A DNA stretch of 64,000 nt, from the NCBI GenBank assembly GCA_002685255.1, contig NYWU01000030.1:1-64000 (forward strand). Reading direction: 5' to 3'. The position numbers were made by a program, and so were the translations under genes. Each line of letters begins with the position of its first letter. Positions within the stretch are counted from its first letter, which is position 1. Positions 57,191 through 64,000 of the stretch are shown here, in pieces. Under the pieces are notes generated by a model that ran no database searches, was not told the DNA's origin, and saw nothing but the letters and a program-made list of their open reading frames with translations. This DNA is from Idiomarinaceae bacterium (GTDB lineage: Bacteria; Pseudomonadota; Gammaproteobacteria; Enterobacterales; Alteromonadaceae).

Positions 57191-57219
57191 AAAGCCTCAC
57201 GATTCTCGTGAGGCTTTTT
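57191..57219. terminator. Bidirectional terminator shared by 6S RNA and the amidohydrolase gene
   Basis: AAAGCCTCACGA pairs perfectly with TCGTGAGGCTTT around a TTC loop, followed by TT on the plus strand. It ends 6S transcripts 16 bases past the mature end. On the minus strand it lies over the last codons and stop (57197-57199) of the amidohydrolase gene and is followed by a T-rich run only weakly, so its plus-strand role is stronger. Confidence 0.8.
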
Positions 57220-58765
57220 CTTTGGCTACTATCTCACGCACATCCTTGAGCAATTGTTGCGCATCAAAAACAATGCCGTCCTTAATGGTATAACGAATGC
57301 CCTGCGTGCGGATCGGCTGGTTATCTTCATTAAGCTTAAAGTGGCCTGTACCATACAGCACTTTAAAGTTCGCTAACGGATTCTCTTTTACAATGACCAT
57401 GTCCGCCTTTTTGCCAATCGCGACACTGCCGATATCATCATCCATGTTGAGCGCTTCAGCACCGCCCATGGAGGCCGCATAAATAACTTCGAGCGGATTG
57501 AGCCCCGCCTCTTGCAGCAGTTCCATTTCTCGGATGTAGCCAAAGCCGTAAATCTTGTAAATGTAACCCGCATCAGAACCCAGCGTGAGTCGACCACCGT
57601 GGTTGTGAAAATCATTTAAGAAGGTCATCCATTTTTGGTAATTATGCTTCCAAGCAATTTCATCTTCCGTCGTCCAATCAAACCAATAGGAACCGTGTGC
57701 ATAGCGGCTTGGCTCAAAGAAATCCCATAAACGCGGTAAGGTGTAATCTTCGTGCCATACTGCTTGACGCTCACGCATTAAGTCTCGTGACGCCTCGTAA
57801 ATGGTTAACGTCGGATCGATAGTGAAATCGAGTTCAATTAACTCGTCACGCACCGCATTCCATTTTTCAGACCCCGGTTCTGCTGCTTGTTTCCAGAGGC
57901 GACCGGCTTCCTCAAAACGATTCTGCTCGTCGTTGTAGTTATAATCAGCCGGGTAGTTCTGAATCGTTTGGTCTTCAAATAATGCCTCGGGTAAGCCATA
58001 CCAGTGCTCCATCGACGTCAGGCCCAGTCGCGCTGAATCCAATGCATTCATCGATTTCACGTTCAGTTGTGCATGATGCATCATGGTACCTAAACCTTGT
58101 TTGTTCGCCTCGTCGAGTGCTGCTTCCATGACACGTCGTGAAGCGCCAAAGAACTTAATCCCTGCTGCGCCCTGCGATTTGATATAACGCACCCAATCGC
58201 GAGCTTGCTCAGCCGTATAGATAGGCTCTTCACGTCCCATACCAAATCCTACATACGGTACGATCCGCGGTGCCGTAATGCGGTTATCTGCTGCGCGTTG
58301 TTGATGCCATTTCACCCAGTCTAAGCCATTAAAACTGCCGGGCTCACGAATGGTAGTAATGCCATGCGCCAGCCACAATTTGAGTACATATTCAGCGGGA
58401 ATTCCCTCCGCTGAGCCACCAATATGCGCGTGCATATCAACAAACCCAGGTAAGATGTAATGACCACTAACGTCCATCTCTTTATCACCCGATCTAGCCT
58501 CTGGGCGACCGTCGGGTTTAATGGGCACACCGGGATGCCCGACACTGACGATATTTACGATTCGATCATTCTCGATCACGATATCAACCGGTCCCTGTGG
58601 TGGTGCACCCTCGCCAGTGACCAAAGTTGCTCCGCGCAAGATCAAGCGCTCATATGGACCTTCGCCGCGATCACGCTCAGGTGCTTTCGGTGGTCCCTGT
58701 TGCGCCACTGCACTGGACGCGATGATAAAACCACACAAAAGGCATATCGTTTTTATCATTTTCAT
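57197..58765 (-). CDS. Exported amidohydrolase
   Basis: The 522-residue enzyme has a signal peptide (about 1-21, ending AVAQQ) and an amidohydrolase-superfamily barrel. Metal ligands are seen in ILPGFVDMHAHIGGSAEG (about 110-127), MMHHAQLN, SMEHWYG and TLGSDAGYIYKIYG. The C-terminal NMDDDIGSVAIGKKADMVIV returns to the beta-sandwich. Periplasmic relatives cleave peptides such as Xaa-Pro dipeptides or cyclic amides; the substrate cannot be told. It interrupts the ssrS-ygfA pair conserved in other bacteria. Confidence 0.85.
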   Translation of the reverse strand: MKMIKTICLLCGFIIASSAVAQQGPPKAPERDRGEGPYERLILRGATLVTGEGAPPQGPVDIVIENDRIVNIVSVGHPGVPIKPDGRPEARSGDKEMDVSGHYILPGFVDMHAHIGGSAEGIPAEYVLKLWLAHGITTIREPGSFNGLDWVKWHQQRAADNRITAPRIVPYVGFGMGREEPIYTAEQARDWVRYIKSQGAAGIKFFGASRRVMEAALDEANKQGLGTMMHHAQLNVKSMNALDSARLGLTSMEHWYGLPEALFEDQTIQNYPADYNYNDEQNRFEEAGRLWKQAAEPGSEKWNAVRDELIELDFTIDPTLTIYEASRDLMRERQAVWHEDYTLPRLWDFFEPSRYAHGSYWFDWTTEDEIAWKHNYQKWMTFLNDFHNHGGRLTLGSDAGYIYKIYGFGYIREMELLQEAGLNPLEVIYAASMGGAEALNMDDDIGSVAIGKKADMVIVKENPLANFKVLYGTGHFKLNEDNQPIRTQGIRYTIKDGIVFDAQQLLKDVREIVAKEKASRES

Positions 58766-58805
58766 AAGGTATGCTCTGTTTCATGTTAAAAAGATCGGAG
58801 TAAGC

Positions 58806-59405
58806 ATGACCCGAGATGAATGGCGACGCAAGTTAAAAGCACGTCGAGCCGCTATTTCTGAACCGATGCAACGGCAAGCGAGCCACGATGTTGCCGCTCG
58901 TGTTGCAGAGCGCGCACAACAATCATCGGGATACGCTGCCATTTTTTTAAGTTTTGCCAACGAGCTCAATACGACACCGGCTATCGAGGCATTATGGCAA
59001 GCCAACATGGCTACCGTGGTGCCTGTCTTACACCCATTTAGCCCTGGTCATTTACTATTTTTAAAGTTAACCCCCGATACGCGACTGACTAAAAACCGAT
59101 ATGGCATAGAAGAGCCACAACTGCGTGTCGACAACGTGGTTCCGCTTAGCGACATTGGTTGTATGTTTATGCCGTTGGTTGGGTTCGATCCACAGGGTAA
59201 CCGTTTAGGCATGGGCGGTGGTTACTATGACCGCACACTCGCCGCTTGGCGCGCCGGTCGACTACCTCAACTGCAACCGATTGGTATCGCCTACGATGAG
59301 CAATATGTTGAACAATTACCAATACAAGCGTGGGATGTGGCGATACCTGAAGTGATCACACCGACACGCCATTGGTGCTTTAAACAAGAGCCTAAGTTTT
59401 CTTAG
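58806..59405 (+). CDS. ygfA: 5-formyltetrahydrofolate cyclo-ligase
   Basis: The 199-residue enzyme converts 5-formyl-THF to methenyl-THF with ATP. The N-terminal basic helix RRKLKARRAAI binds phosphate, and MPLVGFDPQGNRLGMGGGYYDRTL is the signature at the active site. The ATG at 58806 follows GGAG by five bases; the frame is open upstream without a signal. It normally follows 6S RNA, but an amidohydrolase gene lies between here. It handles a folate made as a by-product of glycine/serine metabolism, in line with gcv and serA nearby. Confidence 0.93.
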   Translation: MTRDEWRRKLKARRAAISEPMQRQASHDVAARVAERAQQSSGYAAIFLSFANELNTTPAIEALWQANMATVVPVLHPFSPGHLLFLKLTPDTRLTKNRYGIEEPQLRVDNVVPLSDIGCMFMPLVGFDPQGNRLGMGGGYYDRTLAAWRAGRLPQLQPIGIAYDEQYVEQLPIQAWDVAIPEVITPTRHWCFKQEPKFS

Positions 59406-59475
59406 CGATGAGTCATCAAAATAGGTATACTGATGTGCCATCAAGTATCACAACAATCTGTATGGGAACCCCGCT

Positions 59476-60144
59476 ATGTCCGCTTCCGATAAGTTAAAAC
59501 AACAAGCCGCGCGAGCTGCCATTAAGTATGTCGAGAAAGGCGCTATTGTCGGCGTCGGTACTGGCTCTACTGTTAACTTCTTTATTGATGAACTGGCTAA
59601 GATCAAAGACGATATCGAAGGCGCTGTCTCAAGCTCCGACGCCTCAACCGAACGATTAAAACAACATGGCATTGAGGTTTTCGAACTTAACAGCGCCCCC
59701 GAGGTTCCTGTTTATATTGATGGCGCGGACGAAATTGACGAACACGGTCAAATGATTAAAGGAGGCGGTGCCGCGCTTACACGTGAGAAAATCGTCGCTG
59801 CGGTTGCCAAAAAGTTCGTCTGCATCGCAGATGAAAGCAAATTAGTCGGTCGACTGGGTACATTTCCGTTGCCCGTTGAGGTGATTCCCATGGCACGTTC
59901 CTATGTTGCGCGTGAAATAGTCAAACTCGGCGGCGATCCTGTTTGGCGTCAAGGCGTGACCACCGACAACGGTAACTGGATACTTGATGTGCACAACTTC
60001 GATATCCTTAATGCCGTTGAACTCGAAGAACAACTGAACAATGTCGTCGGTGTTGTCACCAACGGACTCTTTGCAGCCCGTTCTGCCGATGTTGCCTTAC
60101 TGGCAACCTCAGCGGGTGTTAAAGAGCTGACTTGGGGAAACTAA
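59476..60144 (+). CDS. rpiA: Ribose-5-phosphate isomerase A
   Basis: The 222-residue enzyme interconverts ribose 5-phosphate and ribulose 5-phosphate. It shows [14 protein letters not shown], the active-site [20 protein letters not shown], and [19 protein letters not shown]. Only a weak GGGAA precedes the ATG. Its stop codon is directly followed by the serA ATG (TAAATG), giving likely coupling. Confidence 0.96.
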   Translation: MSASDKLKQQAARAAIKYVEKGAIVGVGTGSTVNFFIDELAKIKDDIEGAVSSSDASTERLKQHGIEVFELNSAPEVPVYIDGADEIDEHGQMIKGGGAALTREKIVAAVAKKFVCIADESKLVGRLGTFPLPVEVIPMARSYVAREIVKLGGDPVWRQGVTTDNGNWILDVHNFDILNAVELEEQLNNVVGVVTNGLFAARSADVALLATSAGVKELTWGN

Positions 60145-61374
60145 ATGACCGTTACATCACTCGCAAAAGATAAGATTAAAGTACTACTACTCGAAGGTGT
60201 CCATGACAGCGCCATCGAGTTACTTAAGCAACAAGGCTATGATCAGCTCGAGATTCTCAAAGGCTCACTCGATGAAGATGAACTGTGCGAGAAAATCAAA
60301 GACGTACACATGATTGGTATCCGCTCGCGCACGCAGTTAACTGAGAAAGTGTTCGCTGCGGCAGAGAAGCTTATCGCGGTTGGATGCTTTTGTATTGGTA
60401 CTAATCAAGTCGACTTAAAAGCCGCACAAAAGCACGGCGTAGTCGTATTCAATGCACCGTTTTCAAATACACGCAGCGTCGCTGAATTGGTGCTAGCCGA
60501 AACCATTATGTTGTTGCGTGGAATTCCGCAAAAAAACGCACAAGCGCATAAGGGAGGCTGGCTGAAGTCGGCCAACCATGCGTACGAGGTGCGCGGAAAA
60601 GTGCTTGGTATCGTCGGTTATGGTCATATCGGTAGTCAATTGAGCGTATTGGCTGAGCAGCTCGGCATGCAGGTTATCTATTACGATGTCGAGACCAAAC
60701 TGCCTATGGGTAACGCGCGCTCTATCAAACGCCTGGATGATCTACTCGCAAAAGCCGATGTGGTGACTTTGCACGTGCCAGAAACACCCTCAACTCGCTG
60801 GATGATAGGTTCTGCCCAACTGGCTAAAATGAAGCCAAATAGTTTGCTGATTAATGCTTCTCGTGGCACCGTCGTTGACATCGAAGCGCTTGCTGAAGCA
60901 TTAACTAGCGGTCATTTAGCCGGAGCCGCAATCGACGTATTCCCAGTCGAACCGCAGAGCAACCAAGACACCTTTGAATCACCGTTATGTGGTATCGAAA
61001 ACTGCTTACTAACGCCGCATATTGGTGGCTCGACTGTTGAGGCACAAGAAAATATTGGTATCGAAGTCGCCGGTAAGCTGGTGCATTACTCTGATAACGG
61101 TTCAACGCTGTCGGCGGTGAATTTTCCGGAGGTCTCATTACCACAGCACGCAACCGCTCGTCGTTTATTGCATATCCATAAAAACCAACCCGGTATGATG
61201 AATGCGATTAACGGTATCTTAAGTGATTTTGAGATTAACGTCGCAGGCCAATATCTACAGACAGATGAAAACGTCGGTTATGTGGTGATGGATATCGATA
61301 CCGACAATGGCACCGAACTGCTCGAAAAAATGAAAGCGATTCCGGGCACGATCCGTGCCCGGCAATTGTTCTAA
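60145..61374 (+). CDS. serA: D-3-phosphoglycerate dehydrogenase
   Basis: The 409-residue E. coli-type enzyme makes the first step to serine. It shows the NAD site [20 protein letters not shown] (about 154-173), [32 protein letters not shown] with the catalytic histidine, and a C-terminal ACT domain (about 335-409), which gives serine inhibition. It follows rpiA with no gap. Its end overlaps phoU by four bases on the opposite strand. Confidence 0.96.
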   Translation: MTVTSLAKDKIKVLLLEGVHDSAIELLKQQGYDQLEILKGSLDEDELCEKIKDVHMIGIRSRTQLTEKVFAAAEKLIAVGCFCIGTNQVDLKAAQKHGVVVFNAPFSNTRSVAELVLAETIMLLRGIPQKNAQAHKGGWLKSANHAYEVRGKVLGIVGYGHIGSQLSVLAEQLGMQVIYYDVETKLPMGNARSIKRLDDLLAKADVVTLHVPETPSTRWMIGSAQLAKMKPNSLLINASRGTVVDIEALAEALTSGHLAGAAIDVFPVEPQSNQDTFESPLCGIENCLLTPHIGGSTVEAQENIGIEVAGKLVHYSDNGSTLSAVNFPEVSLPQHATARRLLHIHKNQPGMMNAINGILSDFEINVAGQYLQTDENVGYVVMDIDTDNGTELLEKMKAIPGTIRARQLF

Positions 61375-62093
61375 GGGGCCTTGTCACCTTTGACTGTGCG
61401 CTCGATGCTCTCGGGAGAGACATGGCGCACATCTTTTCCTTTAACAAAAAAGATGATGTATTCGGCAATATTCTGGCAACGATCGCCCATGCGCTCCAGT
61501 GAACGCGCGGACCACAATACGTTCATAATTTTAGGAATTGAGCGCGAATCTTCCATCATGTAAGTCATCAACTGACGTGTCAGTGCCTCATACTGACGGT
61601 CCGCCTGCTCATCTTGGCGGTGTACTTCATAGGCAGCATCAAGATCCATGCGGGCAAACGCGTCGAGTACCTTACGTAACATTGTCAAAATTTGATGACC
61701 TAAATTCTCTAAGCTGACCAGTAACTGCTGTTGATCATTACTGAAGCTCTCCTTCGCCACTTTAGCAATGCGCTCAGCTTCATCACCAATACGTTCTAAA
61801 TCAGCAATCGTCTTGATAATGGCAATAACTAACCGCAAGTCACTGGCGGCGGGCTGTCGTTTGGCAATAATGTGCACGCATTCTTCGTCAATTTGGACTT
61901 CGAGTTTATTGACCTTGTGGTCATTACTCAGCACTTTTTCAGCTAACTCAACATCAGCGGTTTGAATCGCGGTAATGGCATCGCTTAATTGTTGCTCAAC
62001 TAAACCACCCATACTCAATACGCGGTTACGCACGGCTTCCAACTCCTCGTTAAACTTGTTGGAAATGTGCTTACCCATGTTTAATTTATCCAT
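61371..62093 (-). CDS. phoU: Phosphate signalling protein PhoU
   Basis: The 240-residue protein consists of two three-helix bundles, each with the metal-binding E/D-x-x-x-D motif. [12 protein letters not shown] occurs in the first repeat and [14 protein letters not shown] in the second. PhoU links the Pst transporter to the PhoR/PhoB system and keeps the regulon off when phosphate is plentiful. It is the last gene of the pst operon, 11 bases after pstB. Its 3' end overlaps serA by four bases. Confidence 0.95.
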   Translation of the reverse strand: MDKLNMGKHISNKFNEELEAVRNRVLSMGGLVEQQLSDAITAIQTADVELAEKVLSNDHKVNKLEVQIDEECVHIIAKRQPAASDLRLVIAIIKTIADLERIGDEAERIAKVAKESFSNDQQQLLVSLENLGHQILTMLRKVLDAFARMDLDAAYEVHRQDEQADRQYEALTRQLMTYMMEDSRSIPKIMNVLWSARSLERMGDRCQNIAEYIIFFVKGKDVRHVSPESIERTVKGDKAP

Positions 62094-62104
62094 GCCTGTA
62101 CTCC

Positions 62105-62923
62105 TTAACCGTACCGTCCAGTGATGTAATCTTCCGTACGTTTTTCCATGGGCGTGGTAAACAACGTGTCGGTGTTGGCATATTCAATGAGCTGACCCAT
62201 ATACAAGAATGCGGTCTGATCAGACACACGTGCCGCCTGTTGCATGTTGTGCGTGACAATCACGACGGTATATTTTTGCTTTAAATCGGTGATGAGCTCT
62301 TCAATCGTCAATGTCGAAATCGGGTCCAACGCTGAGGTCGGCTCATCTAACAGTAAAATTTCCGGCTCAATCGCGATCGACCGAGCAATGACCAAGCGCT
62401 GCTGCTGACCACCCGATAAGCTAAAGGCACTCGCATTCAGTCGATCTTTTACCTCATCCCACAGTGCCGCGCCTCTCAGCGAGCGCTCAACAGCCTCGTC
62501 CAACACACGGCGATCTTTAACGCCTTGCAAACGCAAACCATAGACCACGTTCTCATACACCGATTTTGGAAAAGGATTTGGGCGCTGGAAAACCATACCA
62601 ATACGGCGTCGTAACGCGGCAACATCCACGCCCTTGTCATAGATGTTTTTACCGTGCAGTAAAATATCGCCTTTAACTTTGCAGCTCTCAACCAGATCGT
62701 TCATGCGGTTTATGCAGCGCAGTAATGTCGATTTACCACAGCCAGATGGACCAATGAATGCAGTGACACCGTGTTTAGGGACACTCATCGAGATGTCGTG
62801 CAACGCACGATCTTCTCCATAGTATAGACTCAAATTCTTAATTTCGAGTGCGCGCTGTTCGTCTGTTAAATTCGCCAGATCCAATTTTTCGCTGGCGCTA
62901 TTTGGACTAACCGAAATCATCAA
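62105..62923 (-). CDS. pstB: Phosphate ABC transporter ATPase PstB
   Basis: The 272-residue ATPase shows Walker [21 protein letters not shown] (about 57-76), Q-loop [20 protein letters not shown], signature [15 protein letters not shown] and Walker [16 protein letters not shown] after Walker A and PNPFP are specific for PstB. It powers high-affinity phosphate import with PstA and PstC. It lies 24 bases after pstA. Confidence 0.97.
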   Translation of the reverse strand: MMISVSPNSASEKLDLANLTDEQRALEIKNLSLYYGEDRALHDISMSVPKHGVTAFIGPSGCGKSTLLRCINRMNDLVESCKVKGDILLHGKNIYDKGVDVAALRRRIGMVFQRPNPFPKSVYENVVYGLRLQGVKDRRVLDEAVERSLRGAALWDEVKDRLNASAFSLSGGQQQRLVIARSIAIEPEILLLDEPTSALDPISTLTIEELITDLKQKYTVVIVTHNMQQAARVSDQTAFLYMGQLIEYANTDTLFTTPMEKRTEDYITGRYG

Positions 62924-62947
62924 TGCTGCCCTTCTATTGGTAAGTGA

Positions 62948-64000
62948 TTATTGCTCAAGTGCACGATATTTCTCGCGTAAGTGATTACGCACACCGATAG
63001 CCGTAAGGTTGAGCCCTACTATCACAGTAATCAGTAAAAACGATGTGGCATAAACCAATGGCCGCGAAGCCTCTACGTTTGGACTCTGAAAGCCGACATC
63101 ATAAATATGGAATCCTAAATGCATAAACTTGCGATCAAGGTGGAAGTAAGGAAAGTTACCATCAACCGGAAGCATTGGTGCAGATTTAACCACGCCCACC
63201 AACATCAACGGCGCCACTTCGCCTGCCGCCCGTGCCACAGCAAGAATAAGGCCGGTCATTATTGCCGGAGACGCCATTGGCACGATAATTCGCCAGATGG
63301 TTTCCCACTTGGTGGCGCCTAGCGCAAGCGAACCTTCACGCAAGGTACTTGGAATACGGGCAAGCCCTTCCTCCGTTGATACAATCACCACTGGCAAGGT
63401 TAAGATCGCTAAGGTAATCGCAGACCACAGCACGCCTGGTGTACCAAAAGTTGGATTCGGTAATGCCTCAGGATAAAACACCTGGTCAATGCTTCCCCCC
63501 ACCATATAGACGAAAAAGCCGAGACCAAATACCCCATAAACGATTGAAGGCACGCCGGCGAGGTTAATCACGGCAATCCGAATCAGCTTGGTCACCGGAT
63601 TTTTGCCTGCGTACTCGTGTAAGTAAATCGCCGCAACCACACCAAAAGGTGTGACAATGACCGACATCAACAACACCATGAAAACCGTGCCAAAGATGGC
63701 TGGAAAAACACCGCCTTCAGTATTCGCCTCGCGGGGTGGTTCAGAGACAAACTTGCCAATCTGTTGGAAGAAGTGGCCGATCTTTGCAAGTAAATGCATA
63801 TCGTTCGGGAAGTTAACATCCAACACACGGTACAACGGGATAGCGACCTCTTCTCCTCGAAAGTCCTCGACAATAAGCGTATCGCGCGAGGCTTTATCGC
63901 GTATCGCAAACAGCTGCTTTTCTAGCTGTTGATAATCGGCTTGTAGCCGTTCTCGCTCCGCATCAAGTTCTGCCAGCGCCTGTTCAGTTAATTGACCTTC
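62948..64000 (-). CDS. pstA: Phosphate ABC transporter permease PstA (5' end outside window)
   Basis: At least 350 C-terminal codons are present, and the frame remains open to the window edge, so the start lies beyond 64000. The membrane part has five or six helices with the permease loop REGSLALGATKWETIWRIIVP and SAPMLPVDGNFPYFHL. The upstream segment is hydrophilic and partly coiled (EQALAELDAERERLQADYQQ, then DTLIVEDFRGEEVAIPLYRV). This matches the long periplasmic insertion of the ~550-residue PstA of many marine gammaproteobacteria. PstC and PstS are not visible. Confidence 0.93.
   Translation of the reverse strand, partial: EGQLTEQALAELDAERERLQADYQQLEKQLFAIRDKASRDTLIVEDFRGEEVAIPLYRVLDVNFPNDMHLLAKIGHFFQQIGKFVSEPPREANTEGGVFPAIFGTVFMVLLMSVIVTPFGVVAAIYLHEYAGKNPVTKLIRIAVINLAGVPSIVYGVFGLGFFVYMVGGSIDQVFYPEALPNPTFGTPGVLWSAITLAILTLPVVIVSTEEGLARIPSTLREGSLALGATKWETIWRIIVPMASPAIMTGLILAVARAAGEVAPLMLVGVVKSAPMLPVDGNFPYFHLDRKFMHLGFHIYDVGFQSPNVEASRPLVYATSFLLITVIVGLNLTAIGVRNHLREKYRALEQ

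Overview
The window looks like chromosomal DNA of a marine gammaproteobacterium of the Alteromonadales, quite possibly Idiomarinaceae. The grounds are an argininosuccinate lyase fused to an N-acetylglutamate synthase domain, the ygfB-pepP-ubiH-visC / gcvTHP / zapA-6S RNA-ygfA / rpiA-serA neighbourhood also known from E. coli, and large TonB receptors of a type frequent in Alteromonadales. Genus assignment is inference from gene content; nothing was aligned.

Bases 1-1800 are a graveyard of an integrated element. A 20-base scrap resembling the 3' end of a tRNA-Leu is followed by a terminator hairpin. That hairpin recurs about 766 bases further on. Between the two copies lie a collapsed tyrosine integrase (N-terminal domain joined out of frame to its C-terminal tail, catalytic domain lost) and the front part of an inovirus Gp2/YfjJ-like gene. 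Beyond the second copy lie the tail of an MFS transporter and the tail of a heavy-metal RND pump. From 1869 on the genes are intact.

1869-5236: two uncharacterised genes (a polytopic membrane protein and a DUF1707 protein), a glutathione transferase-like protein and an MscS channel. 5266-10862: a two-gene unit of a surface lipoprotein built from two near-identical halves and a TonB-dependent receptor. It is preceded by a well-formed PhoB box with a -10 element at the right distance. pstA-pstB-phoU lie at the other end of the window, so phosphate control is plausible; I regard this as the most interesting system here. 10937-17959: arginine biosynthesis, argCBFGH(A) divergent from argE across an ArgR operator. 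18016-24436: a chemoreceptor, then the glyoxylate shunt (aceB, aceA) with aceK convergent and overlapping aceA instead of following it.

24548-32756: a MacAB-like export system (adaptor, ATPase, two permeases), a LysR regulator behind a long hairpin, then a GAF histidine kinase, a TerB-like protein and a periplasmic binding protein in tight succession. 32737-38659: an RND pump with its adaptor, azurin and a Cys/Met-metabolism PLP enzyme. 38656-46603: malic enzyme, a small conserved unknown, a five-gene minus-strand run including copA and murI, a metallo-beta-lactamase-fold phosphodiesterase, and an RlpA-like lipoprotein. 46763-56512: glycine cleavage genes and the ubiquinone hydroxylase/pepP/ygfB operon. 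56665-61374: zapA, 6S RNA, an exported amidohydrolase, ygfA, rpiA and serA. 61371-64000: phoU, pstB and an incomplete pstA.

The chromosome is compact. Many convergent neighbours overlap or abut (aceA/aceK, binding protein/RND pump, PLP enzyme/maeA, serA/phoU), and one hairpin serves both the 6S RNA and the gene facing it. Gaps over 300 bases occur only in the degraded first 1.8 kb, which is described above and in the entries.
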